Positions 31,214-39,678 of a stretch of DNA of 59,127 bases are shown one piece after another (position 1 is the first letter of the stretch; the number at the start of each line of letters is the position of its first letter). Under the pieces are notes generated by a model that made no database searches, had not been told where the DNA came from, and worked only from the letters and a program-made list of their open reading frames with translations. Source of the stretch: JALHST01 sp038316335 (GTDB lineage Bacteria > Bacteroidota > Bacteroidia > Flavobacteriales > Flavobacteriaceae). The translations under genes and the position numbers were made by a program. Location: assembly GCA_038316335.1 (NCBI GenBank), contig JBBQAM010000023.1, positions 1-59,127 on the forward strand. The letters are read 5' to 3'.

Positions 31214-33211
31214 ATGATAGCAAAATCGACCATTGATCAAGTGTATGAAACCGCCCGTCTGGAGGAGGTGATTGGCGATTTTGTACAATTGAAGAAGTCA
31301 GGTTCGAATTTTAAGGGGCTTAGCCCGTTTACCGACGAACGCACACCGAGCTTCATGGTATCACCAGTAAAGCAGATTTGGAAGGATTTTAGTAGTGGCA
31401 AAGGGGGCAATGTAGTAGCGTTCCTGATGGAGCATGAGCATTTTACCTATCCGGAAGCCATCCGATATTTGGCCAAAAAGTACCAAATCGAAATTGAGGA
31501 AACCGAACGTACCGATGAGGAAAAAGTAGAATCGAACGAACGTGAAAGTATGTACCTGGTTTCAGAATTTGCTCAACGGCATTTTTCAGAAATGTTGTGG
31601 GAAACGGAATTGGGGAAAGCGATTGGTCTTAGCTATTTCAAGGAGCGGGGTTTTACCGATGAGACTATTAAAAAATTCGATCTTGGGTATTGCCTTGATC
31701 AGTGGGACAGCTTCACCAAATCAGCATTGGATCAAGGGTATCAACTTGAATATTTAGAAAAAACAGGACTTACCATTGTCAAGGAAGATACGGCAAATCC
31801 TGGGGAATTTCGATCTTTTGATCGTTTTAAGGGCAGGGTGTTGTTCCCGATCCATTCTATGAGTGGCAGGGTATTGGGCTTTGGGGGCCGTATTCTGTCG
31901 AATGATAAGAAGGCAGCGAAATACCTGAATTCCCCTGAAAGTGAAATTTACCATAAAAGCAAGGTACTCTATGGCATTGCATTTGCCAAACAGGCTATTG
32001 CCAAAGAAGACACTTGCTTTTTAGTGGAAGGCTATACCGATGTCATCCAATTTTATCAGCGGGGCATTCACAACGTCGTAGCTTCCAGTGGCACTGCGTT
32101 GACTCCCGAACAAATACGATTGATTAATAGGCTTACCAAAAACATTACGGTTTTATTCGATGGGGATGCAGCCGGATTACGTGCTTCCTTGCGCGGTATC
32201 GACCTCATACTTGAGCAGGGCATGAATGTCAAGGTATGTACATTTCCTGAGGGCCAAGATCCCGATAGCTTCGCCAAAAACAATACCTATGAAGAGCTTG
32301 TACAATTTTTACAGGAAAATGCGAAGGATTTTATTCAATTCAAAGCAAACCTATTGGCCGAGGAAGCTGCAAATGACCCCATAAAACGGGCCGATACAGT
32401 GCGCGATATCGTGAATAGCATTGCCAAAATCCCGGATGCCATCAAGCGGGAGATCTATATTCAGGAATGCGCACATATTATGAACGTCTCTGAAGGCGTG
32501 CTTTTCAGTACGCTGGCGCAAATCGGCAAAAAGGAAATCGCAGATGCTTCAAAAAAAGTGCAACAGGAACAAAAGGTTTTTGAGGTCGTTAAAAATGAGG
32601 CACCCCTTGAAAAAGTAAATATTCAAAATTTCCACGAACAGGAAATTCTTAAAATTTTATTGAAATTCGGAATGAGACGGGAAAAATTCACCGAATTTTA
32701 TCAAGAAGTAGCCGAAAATGGTGAGATGGTCTTGGTAAAAGATGAATTGGAGCGCAAAGTAGCTGAGAAAATTTACCTCGATTTACAGGAAGATGAAATT
32801 GAATTTTCCGATGCGCATTTTAAACATATCTACGGGCTATTGATGGAACGGCTCTTACAGGACGAAATTTTTGAATTCAACGAATGGATCAATGTGGTTC
32901 CTCAGGAAATAGCTGGTTTAATCGTCGACCTTGACATGCGTGAAAATAAATATTTTCTGGATGATTGGGAACGAAGGGATATTTATGTAAAATCCAAAGA
33001 AATGGATATAGTTCAACGGGTTTCTCAAACCATTGTGTCAATTCGCTTAAAGCTAATCAATGATATCATCAATGACATTGCCAAAAGTATCCAGAATACG
33101 AATGAAAATGGTTCTGCCACCAGGGAGCAATTGGAAGATATAAAGAATTATAACGAATTGAAAAAGACACTTGCCAAAAAGAACGACTTGGTAATAAAGC
33201 AATTTTACTAA
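31214..33211 (+). CDS. dnaG: DNA primase
   Basis: The ATG at 31214 (MIAKSTIDQVYETARLEEVIGDFV) gives the normal family start; the longer frame from 31043 reads through the divergent promoter region. The 665-residue primase makes RNA primers at the replication fork. The Toprim core shows LVEGYTDVIQFYQ and later LFDGDAAGLRASLRG, the metal-binding acidic residues. The C-terminal helicase-binding domain follows. The N-terminal zinc-ribbon fold is recognisable (GLSPFTDERTPSFMVSP, WKDFSSGKGGNVVAF, 35-70) but its usual Cys and His ligands are replaced by Ser, Thr, Asp and Phe, as I recall for other Bacteroidota. It ends at a strong bidirectional terminator. Confidence 0.95.
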   Translation: MIAKSTIDQVYETARLEEVIGDFVQLKKSGSNFKGLSPFTDERTPSFMVSPVKQIWKDFSSGKGGNVVAFLMEHEHFTYPEAIRYLAKKYQIEIEETERTDEEKVESNERESMYLVSEFAQRHFSEMLWETELGKAIGLSYFKERGFTDETIKKFDLGYCLDQWDSFTKSALDQGYQLEYLEKTGLTIVKEDTANPGEFRSFDRFKGRVLFPIHSMSGRVLGFGGRILSNDKKAAKYLNSPESEIYHKSKVLYGIAFAKQAIAKEDTCFLVEGYTDVIQFYQRGIHNVVASSGTALTPEQIRLINRLTKNITVLFDGDAAGLRASLRGIDLILEQGMNVKVCTFPEGQDPDSFAKNNTYEELVQFLQENAKDFIQFKANLLAEEAANDPIKRADTVRDIVNSIAKIPDAIKREIYIQECAHIMNVSEGVLFSTLAQIGKKEIADASKKVQQEQKVFEVVKNEAPLEKVNIQNFHEQEILKILLKFGMRREKFTEFYQEVAENGEMVLVKDELERKVAEKIYLDLQEDEIEFSDAHFKHIYGLLMERLLQDEIFEFNEWINVVPQEIAGLIVDLDMRENKYFLDDWERRDIYVKSKEMDIVQRVSQTIVSIRLKLINDIINDIAKSIQNTNENGSATREQLEDIKNYNELKKTLAKKNDLVIKQFY

Positions 33212-33215
33212 AAAA

Positions 33216-33247
33216 TAAATGACCCTGGAAGAATCCAGGGTCATTTA
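33216..33247. terminator. Strong bidirectional terminator between dnaG and the response regulator
   Basis: TAAATGACCCTGG (33216-33228) and CCAGGGTCATTTA (33235-33247) form a perfect 13-bp stem around AAGAAT. It lies between convergent genes, with A/T-rich flanks on both sides, and can serve both. Confidence 0.9.
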
Positions 33248-33271
33248 AATTGCTATAAAAAATAGTTTTTC

Positions 33272-33901
33272 TCAGTAAAGCTCCAAGGCCTTGGCCTGTT
33301 GCAGTAAGTCGACCATATTGTCAACGTTCAATTTTTTCATCAAACGGGCTTTATAGGTACTGACTGTCTTTTCGTTTAAATTAAGACCCGAGGCAACATC
33401 TTTATTGCGTTTACCACTGGCTAACAATTTAAGTACTTCGACTTCCCGAGTTGAAAGTTTCCTGAAAAACCTCCTGGGTTTTTGTGTTCCTTCATCGAAG
33501 GCTAACCGTTGGGCTAGTTCATTGGTAATGAACATGTTGCCTTCGGCGACTTTTCGAACGGCCGAAATAATGTAATCGATATCCGATGCTTTTGAAAGAT
33601 ACCCAAATGCACCTGCCCGTATGGTACTTAATGCATAAACGTCCTCTGATTGGCCACTGTATATCAAAACCTTGATATCTGGATATTCCTTTTTTATTTT
33701 CCGTAAGGTTGCAATGCCATTTATTTCAGGAATGTCCATTTCAAGCATTACTACGTCGGGAGCTAGTTTTGACAATTTTTCAAAAAGTTCTGAAGTGGTC
33801 GCAACGTCGTCAAGGACTTCAAAACCGGAGGCAGATTCCAAAACGTTACGTACACCCATACGTATAATAGGGTGATTGTCTGCAATTAGTACTTTGGTCA
33901 T
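33272..33901 (-). CDS. NarL/LuxR-type response regulator with Glu at the phosphorylation site
   Basis: A 209-residue protein: receiver domain at 1-120 and LuxR-type helix-turn-helix at about 145-205 (LSTREVEVLKLLASGKRNKDVASGLNLNEKTVSTYKARLMKKL). In the receiver the acidic pocket residue D8 (IADNH) and the conserved K of the LSKAS segment are present. The phospho-accepting Asp expected in DVVxLD is instead Glu54 (DVVMLEMDIPEING). Glu often mimics the phosphorylated state, so the protein may be active without a kinase. No histidine kinase gene is adjacent. Targets are unknown. Confidence 0.9.
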   Translation of the reverse strand: MTKVLIADNHPIIRMGVRNVLESASGFEVLDDVATTSELFEKLSKLAPDVVMLEMDIPEINGIATLRKIKKEYPDIKVLIYSGQSEDVYALSTIRAGAFGYLSKASDIDYIISAVRKVAEGNMFITNELAQRLAFDEGTQKPRRFFRKLSTREVEVLKLLASGKRNKDVASGLNLNEKTVSTYKARLMKKLNVDNMVDLLQQAKALELY

Positions 33902-34072
33902 TATTTAGTTATTTTCTAGATACTTAAAATCTAGGTAGCAGGTATAAAAATACTGACACGCAATGTAGGTTTTAATTATCTTATTTCGTAGACAAAATTG
34001 AAGTTTTTTTCTCATAAATGGGTGTTATTGTGATTTTATTCGTTTTATCTACTTGATTCCTAGGTGAGTGGT

Positions 34073-34861
34073 TTATTTTAACATTTTTGGTATTTCGCAA
34101 ACAGGTATAGGATTCATCTTATGTCGATTAACGGTATTCAATTTTTTATAAATCGCGTAAACTTCTTTTTCACGGCCTGTAAAATCGGACTGATCCTTAC
34201 CTGCTTCCGACATTTGCATCGCCCATTCGAGTTCGGGGTAGGAAGCTCCGATTTGATCCTCGTCTGTTCGGTTGTCGCCCCAAAGACCATCGGTGGGAGC
34301 TGCTTGAATGATTTCATCATTGATGCCCAAAAGCCGGGCAATCTCGTAGACTTCGGTTTTCAATAGATCGGCTATTGGGCTGAGATCTACCCCGCCATCG
34401 CCGTATTTGGTATAAAAACCGACACCAAAATCTTCAACCTTGTTTCCAGTACCGGCTACCAAATAGCGGTTTATACCTGCAAAATAATATAAGGTGGTCA
34501 TGCGAAGGCGAGCACGGGTATTTGCCAAGGTCAAAAACCGGTCGTCTTCATTATCGACTGCTGGTAAAGTAGCTACAAAGCTATCGAATACGGGTGTTAG
34601 GTTCAAGGTAGTGGCTCCCACATTTTTAAAGTTTTGTTTGAGCCATTCAATATGGTTCAAAGCACGGCTAACTTGTTTCTGGGATTGATGTATGGGCATT
34701 TCAACACAAAGAAGTTGCAAGCCCGTTTTGGCACACAAGGTTGAGGTCACGGCTGAATCGATGCCGCCTGATATACCAATGACATATCCGTTCATCCTGG
34801 CATCCCTGGCATATTCTTTCAACCAATTGACAATATAATTGATTACTTTTTCAGTTTGCAT
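34073..34861 (-). CDS. nadE: Ammonia-dependent NAD synthetase
   Basis: The start at 34861 (MQTEKVINYIVNWLKEYARD) is chosen because the upstream extension in the longer frame crosses the gldB promoter and is not protein-like. The 262-residue enzyme adenylates and amidates deamido-NAD. The PP-loop SGGIDSAV (31-38) binds ATP; GTGNKVEDFGVGFYTKYGDGG and later APTDGLW are other family blocks. There is no glutaminase domain, so ammonia is the nitrogen source. It is divergent from gldB, with 91 bases between the start codons. Confidence 0.95.
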   Translation of the reverse strand: MQTEKVINYIVNWLKEYARDARMNGYVIGISGGIDSAVTSTLCAKTGLQLLCVEMPIHQSQKQVSRALNHIEWLKQNFKNVGATTLNLTPVFDSFVATLPAVDNEDDRFLTLANTRARLRMTTLYYFAGINRYLVAGTGNKVEDFGVGFYTKYGDGGVDLSPIADLLKTEVYEIARLLGINDEIIQAAPTDGLWGDNRTDEDQIGASYPELEWAMQMSEAGKDQSDFTGREKEVYAIYKKLNTVNRHKMNPIPVCEIPKMLK

Positions 34862-34868
34862 GGGCATT

Positions 34869-34895
34869 TTGATTAGGTTAAAACCGTTAACTTTG
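34869..34895 (+). promoter_or_regulatory. Promoter of gldBC
   Basis: TAACTTTG (34888-34895) is a perfect -7 box. A TTG at 34869-34871 lies 16 bases upstream, slightly closer than the usual 19-21. The transcript start would be near 34902, about 50 bases before gldB. Confidence 0.5.
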
Positions 34896-34952
34896 TCCCA
34901 TAAAAATACTGTGTAGCTCCCTAATATTAAAGTTTGGTCGAAATAAGTTGAT

Positions 34953-35909
34953 ATGGATAAGCGAATTTTTGTGATATTGGTGATTTCGATGTTCATTTTT
35001 GCTTGTAATGACAATGACAAGCGCGCGGAAGAAATCGAGAAAATACCAGTTGCCTTGAAAATTGCACGCTTCGATCGAGAATTTGCACATGCCCAGGCGA
35101 AGGATATTCCGGGATTACGTGAAAAATATCCCTACCTTTTCCCGGCTCCCGACAGCGTTTGGGTGGCCAAATTGACCGATACACTGCAGATTGCGCTTTT
35201 ATCTGAAGTGGGGAAGGCGTATCCTGATTTCGATACCGAATCCGCGGGTTTGGAGCAGCTTTTTAAGCATGTAAAATATTATTTTCCGAAATTCAAGGTA
35301 CCTCGGGTCATTACAGTTGTAAATGATGTGGATTACCAAAATCGGATTATCCTCAATGATACCGTCCTTTTCGTTGAACTTGATAGCTATTTAGGACCAG
35401 AACACAAATTCTACGCTGGTTTCCCAAAGTACATTGCCAAAGGCCTGGATTCGAAATATCTTATCAGTGATGTGGCCAGTGCCCTTGCTAAAAAAATGGT
35501 TCCGCGACCCAACGATCGGTCCTTTTTATCGCAAATGATGTATTATGGCAAGGAACTCTATCTCAAGGATAAAATAATGCCCTCGGCAAGCGATGCACAA
35601 AAAATAGGATATACCGATGATGAACTTGCTTGGGCCAAAGAAAATGAAGAACCCATATGGCGAAATTTCATTGAACAGGAATATTTGTACAGTACCGATC
35701 GCAAATTAGGGCCAAGGTTTTTGGATCCTGCTCCTTTTTCCAAGTTTGGCCTAGAACTCGACAATGAATCCCCCGGGCGACTAGGACGTTTTATGGGTTG
35801 GCAAATCGTACGGGCATTTATGGAAAAAAAGACAATTTCACTACAACAACTTCTAAACCTACCTGCAGAGGAAATCTTTAAGAAGGCTAACTATAAACCC
35901 AAGAAGTAA
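34953..35909 (+). CDS. gldB: Gliding-motility lipoprotein GldB
   Basis: A 318-residue lipoprotein with lipobox cysteine C18 (ISMFIFAC). The mature part matches GldB: IARFDREF near the start, VNDVDYQNRIILNDTVLFVELDSYLG, and a C-terminal GRLGRFMGWQIVRAFMEKK. GldB is essential for gliding in Flavobacterium johnsoniae, but its biochemical role is not settled; the fold is related to a peptidase-like family seen in DUF2268 proteins. It is immediately followed by gldC with no gap (TAA-ATG). Together with gldA this shows that the organism carries at least part of the gliding apparatus. Confidence 0.92.
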   Translation: MDKRIFVILVISMFIFACNDNDKRAEEIEKIPVALKIARFDREFAHAQAKDIPGLREKYPYLFPAPDSVWVAKLTDTLQIALLSEVGKAYPDFDTESAGLEQLFKHVKYYFPKFKVPRVITVVNDVDYQNRIILNDTVLFVELDSYLGPEHKFYAGFPKYIAKGLDSKYLISDVASALAKKMVPRPNDRSFLSQMMYYGKELYLKDKIMPSASDAQKIGYTDDELAWAKENEEPIWRNFIEQEYLYSTDRKLGPRFLDPAPFSKFGLELDNESPGRLGRFMGWQIVRAFMEKKTISLQQLLNLPAEEIFKKANYKPKK

Positions 35910-36251
35910 ATGGCAAAATTACATACATCGGAAATACTTTTGACCGTAGGTCTTGATGAAAACCGTGTACCTGAAAAATTGACCTGGTCTGCCCAAGATG
36001 GTGGAATTGATAAAGAAGATGCCAAGGCCCTCTTGTTGTCGGTTTGGGATGGGAATAAAAAGGAATCCTTAAAAATCGATTTATGGACCAAGGACATGCC
36101 CCTTGATGATATGAAGATTTTTTTCCATCAAACCTTGGTCTCCTTATCAGATACCTTTATGAAAGCCACTCAAGATGAAAAAATGACGGCTACAATGAAA
36201 GACTTCTGCGAGTATTTCGCAGAAAACCTAGGCTTGTCCGGTGATTCCTGA
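35910..36251 (+). CDS. gldC: Gliding-motility protein GldC
   Basis: A 113-residue cytoplasmic protein that matches GldC throughout: MAKLHTSEILLTVGLDENRVPEKLTW, DDMKIFFHQTLVSLSDTF and a C-terminal FCEYFAENLGL. GldC raises the efficiency of gliding but is not essential in F. johnsoniae. It directly abuts gldB and is co-transcribed. It ends 14 bases before the convergent universal stress protein gene. Confidence 0.92.
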   Translation: MAKLHTSEILLTVGLDENRVPEKLTWSAQDGGIDKEDAKALLLSVWDGNKKESLKIDLWTKDMPLDDMKIFFHQTLVSLSDTFMKATQDEKMTATMKDFCEYFAENLGLSGDS

Positions 36252-36265
36252 GATTGCATGTAGGC

Positions 36266-37051
36266 TCAAACCAAAGCCAATGTCGGAATTGGCGATTGCA
36301 GTGTCAGTAGTTCGGTGAGCCGTCCCTCTGAAGGATTCCCGCGTTTTGCATGATTGCGTGGCAAAATAGCTATCATATCCATTTCCTTTTCTATGGCGTG
36401 CGCCAGGATACCTTTCACAACATCCGGGTTCTCCAAAAAGGTATGATCCGAATAAAAACTTTCCAAATAGTATTCCAAGAGGTTTTCATTTTTTTGATCG
36501 ACTTGAGAATACCCATAGCTGTCGGAGGTATTCTCTATGGTCAGGACATGCACCTTTGCGTTAAACCGATTGGCTATTTTTAAAAGGTTTTCGAGCACCT
36601 TTTTATCATCGATTTCTTCTTTGCCCAAGACCAACGCTATATTCTTGATCTTGAATTCTTTGGGACCTATTGGAATTACCAACACAGGCACCTGACTTTC
36701 CAGGACAAATTTGGACGTATTGCTGTGGTTAGGATCTTTTTGTGAAAAAGCACTCGAAGTGCCCATGATAACAAGATCAATGTTTCGGGTTTCTGAAATT
36801 TTTACGAGTGATTCTTGAAATGATCCCCAAGCGGTTATCCATTTCAAAGGCCTTTTTAATCGTTTTTTATATTTAAGCTGTTCAACTTCGAACGCTTTCT
36901 TTAATTCACTCAAATCAGGTTGATGGGTTACATAGGCCAAGTGGATATCCATATTTTTAGAGTCACCAACAAAGGAGACCGCATATTCCAAAGCGGTCTT
37001 CGCACTCTCCGAAAAATCAAAAGGAACAAGAATCGTTGAAAGTTTATCCAT
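36266..37051 (-). CDS. Universal stress protein with two UspA domains
   Basis: A 261-residue tandem of UspA domains: about 1-130 (TILVPFDFSESAKTALEYAVSF, then DLVIMGTSSAF and QVPVLVIP) and about 145-261 (ending in PIPTLALV). The ATP-binding GxxG...GS pattern is incomplete in both halves, so nucleotide binding is uncertain. Such proteins accumulate under stress and carbon or energy shortage. It is read towards gldC and is the first of a run of minus-strand stress-type genes. Confidence 0.88.
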   Translation of the reverse strand: MDKLSTILVPFDFSESAKTALEYAVSFVGDSKNMDIHLAYVTHQPDLSELKKAFEVEQLKYKKRLKRPLKWITAWGSFQESLVKISETRNIDLVIMGTSSAFSQKDPNHSNTSKFVLESQVPVLVIPIGPKEFKIKNIALVLGKEEIDDKKVLENLLKIANRFNAKVHVLTIENTSDSYGYSQVDQKNENLLEYYLESFYSDHTFLENPDVVKGILAHAIEKEMDMIAILPRNHAKRGNPSEGRLTELLTLQSPIPTLALV

Positions 37052-37163
37052 AGGTACATCGTATTATTTAGTTCGTAAAACTACGAATAGGACGCTTTGC
37101 TTTTTATGACAATAATCATATCTAGACAACATTTCCTAGCAAGATATTGGTATAATTTAGGGT

Positions 37164-37880
37164 TCAATTGGCCATAGGGACTTCGATCAGAAGTATGTTA
37201 ACAGGGCCTGTTTCAATCGTAATTTGTAGCGTATCGGTTTCCCAAACTCCCAGGGCATCCCTTTTTTGAAGCGCTTGCCCATTGACTTTGCAAGTTCCTT
37301 CCAAAACAAACACATACGCCCCGTGCATATTGTCATGTAAGACATGCTCCACTTTTTGAGCGTGGTCGAATTCTCCAAGGTGCATCCAGGCATTTTGATG
37401 GATCCATACGCCATCGTCCTCGGGATTCGGTGAAACGATCTGATAAAATGTATTTTTTGGCCGATTGACGGCTAACGTAATTTGATCATATTTTGGGGAG
37501 ACATTCACTTGGTTGGGGAGGATCCAGATTTGAAGGAACTTCACCTTTTTATCCCGATTTTTATTCTTTTCACTATGTTCTACGCCTGTGCCAGCACTCA
37601 TGGCCTGAATGTCCCCTTGGCGTATGACCGTTATGTTGCCCATGCTATCCTTATGTTCCAAATCGCCTTCCAATGGTATTGAAATAATCTCCATGTTCTT
37701 ATGAGGATGGGTACCAAACCCCATGCCAGGCGCTACCTCGTCATCGTTCAGAACGCGGAGCACCCCAAATTGCATTCTTTCGGGATTGTAGTAATTGGCG
37801 AAACTAAACGAATGATAGCTGTTCAACCAACCATGATCGGCATGACCACGGGAATCGGACGTGTGTAGCACTGTTTTCAT
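37164..37880 (-). CDS. Pirin-family protein
   Basis: A 238-residue double-cupin pirin. Metal ligands H58, H60, H102 and E104 are in HPHKNMEIIS and GVEHSEKN, and the N-terminus carries the family start WLNSYHSFSFANYYNPERMQFG. Some pirins, such as E. coli YhhW, are quercetin dioxygenases; others act as metal-dependent regulators. Role here is unknown. The C-terminal cupin has lost most ligands, as is usual. Confidence 0.92.
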   Translation of the reverse strand: MKTVLHTSDSRGHADHGWLNSYHSFSFANYYNPERMQFGVLRVLNDDEVAPGMGFGTHPHKNMEIISIPLEGDLEHKDSMGNITVIRQGDIQAMSAGTGVEHSEKNKNRDKKVKFLQIWILPNQVNVSPKYDQITLAVNRPKNTFYQIVSPNPEDDGVWIHQNAWMHLGEFDHAQKVEHVLHDNMHGAYVFVLEGTCKVNGQALQKRDALGVWETDTLQITIETGPVNILLIEVPMAN

Positions 37881-37972
37881 AGTATATTAAAGTAAGGATT
37901 ATTAAATTGTCGTTCCTTTGACGCCCTATTGGCTTTGTCTATTCTAGAAGAACATAGCCACCACCTATCTGC

Positions 37973-39017
37973 CTAGGATGCCTTTTCCCACCATGGGGTT
38001 GTATTAAAGGCAGTTTGAATTGATACCAATTGTCCTAGTTCGGACACTATATACTTGACCTTCTTTTTTTGACACTCGGCAACAAACCGCATGACAGGGT
38101 CGACCCAAGCGTGTTGCGCCAAGGAAAATCCGGCCCAATGAACGGGCATTATTTTTTTGGCATTGCCATCAATGGCAGCCTTTACAGATTCTTCAGGATA
38201 CATATGGATCTGATGCCAATTTTCATTGTACTGGCCACATTCCATAAATGCAAAGTCGAACGGCCCCAATTTTGCCCCGATTTCCTCAAAATGTTTTCCA
38301 TAGCCGCTATCGCCACTAAACCAAATAGATTCATCCTCCGACTTGAATGCCCAGCCACCCCCAGAGCGATTTTGCACGATCGCTCAATCCTCTTCCCGAA
38401 AAATGGCGGGTAGGGGTAAATGTAACCGTAATGCCATTGGAAGTAGTTTGATCCCACCAATCAAATTCGATAATGTCGTTTTTATCGATACCCCAGTGTA
38501 CCAAATGGCGTGCTACTCCTAAGGCAACTAAATACTTTTTTACCTTTGGTCTCAATTTTTGAATGCTATCATAATCGAGATGGTCATAATGGTCATGGCT
38601 AAGGAGTAACAGATCGATTTCTGGAAAGTCGTCAATCAGTGCCAAGGTGTTCCCGCTGAATCGATTTACTGAAAATGGGGCAATGGGGGCTGCATTCGGC
38701 CCCATCATGGGGTCGATCAATAGCGTCTGGCCGTTCATGCGCACGAGTACGACCGAATGACCGTACCAAATGAATTTGGTGCTTTTCGAGCTGCGTATAA
38801 AGGCCTTTTTATCCAGCGGGATAACCGGTAATTTGTGCTGAGGTTCACGGCCTTCTTTTTCGCAAAATTGTTTATACAATAATTTGGGAAGAGACTGAAA
38901 ATTAATGGCCATGGTAGTTGTTTCCAGGTTCACGAACTTTTTTCCATCCCATTGGGAGGAAAGCGCATACTTTTCCAAATCATGCTTTGTGGGTTTTTTA
39001 CCGAATTGTTCTCGCAT
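37973..39017 (-). pseudogene. MBL-fold metallo-hydrolase of the NAPE-PLD/UlaG type, frameshifted
   Basis: Two overlapping frames together make one complete protein. The first (39017 to 38331) holds the zinc motif SHDHYDHLDY and reaches RHFSGRGLSDRAKSLWG. The second (about 38377 to 37973) continues with GGWAFKSEDESIWFSGDSGYG, the second metal-binding block, and PVHWAGFSLAQH. The break is at a run of five G on the minus strand (38358-38362 on the plus strand). Removing one G restores SLWGGWAFKSE. Relatives are predicted phospholipase-D-like or lactonase-like zinc hydrolases of about 350 residues. This is either a recent null mutation, a sequencing error or a slippage site. Confidence 0.85.
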
Positions 39018-39126
39018 GGTTTAAGATACAATGACCGATTGATTTATTTATATTTTTTAGTTCAATTTTAAGAATTTGACCGACTTCCCATAGCCGATTT
39101 CAGGCTGTTATGTATTAAAATACACC

Positions 39127-39516
39127 CTAACCTTCGTAGATGTGATATTCTGTGATCGTCAAATAGTAGCCGTCTGGATCTCTCAAAGAAAACTCCATTT
39201 TATGCGAGTTTGGATTTATGTGCACATCTTCTTCGACAGCAACCCCCATTTTTTCGATATTTTGTCGAATGGCGTTCATCGAATCGGTCCGGAAGTAGAG
39301 TAGAAGTCCGTTTCCTGGGGTATTGGCCGGATTCAACATGGTAGGGTGTCCGTGTTCGCCCCAGGCATGCAGGCAGAGCATCACTTCCTTGTTTTCAGCG
39401 ATCAAGGTCGCAAAATCGTTTCCCCCATGTACCCGTTGCCATCCGAATACCGATTGATACCATTTTGCACTGGCGGCTACGTCATTTACGGCTAGTATCG
39501 GGTCTATTTTCAGCAT
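39127..39516 (-). CDS. VOC-superfamily (glyoxalase/bleomycin-resistance fold) protein
   Basis: A 129-residue single-domain protein with the paired beta-alpha-beta-beta-beta modules of the VOC fold: LKIDPILAVNDVAASAKWYQSVFGW at the start and FSLRDPDGYYLTITEY at the end. Members include glyoxalase I, dioxygenases and antibiotic-binding proteins; the function here is unknown. Metal ligand positions could not be assigned with confidence. It lies among other small detoxification-type genes. Confidence 0.88.
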   Translation of the reverse strand: MLKIDPILAVNDVAASAKWYQSVFGWQRVHGGNDFATLIAENKEVMLCLHAWGEHGHPTMLNPANTPGNGLLLYFRTDSMNAIRQNIEKMGVAVEEDVHINPNSHKMEFSLRDPDGYYLTITEYHIYEG

Positions 39517-39658
39517 AATTTTGAGACGGGGTTTGACCGGTATTTATTTTAACTGAAGTGCCGATTAAAATCATTGGTGCCCCTATGGTCGAAATGCGAT
39601 TGGCATCGGCTGCAATTTCCTGCATTTCAGGAGAAGTGATTCGCAAAGTCTTTTCGAG
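39482..39658 (-). other. Protein-like open frame overlapping the start of the VOC gene, possible remnant
   Basis: After a TAG at 39659-39661 the minus strand is open for 58 codons to the TGA at 39482-39484. The middle of it (TSPEMQEIAADANRISTIGAP, shortened here to about twenty residues) looks like coding sequence. There is no start codon before TTG or ATG a few codons in, and the end overlaps the VOC gene in another frame. I do not recognise it; it may be the end of a decayed gene. Confidence 0.2.
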
Positions 39659-39678
39659 CTATGTAGTAAGTACATGCG

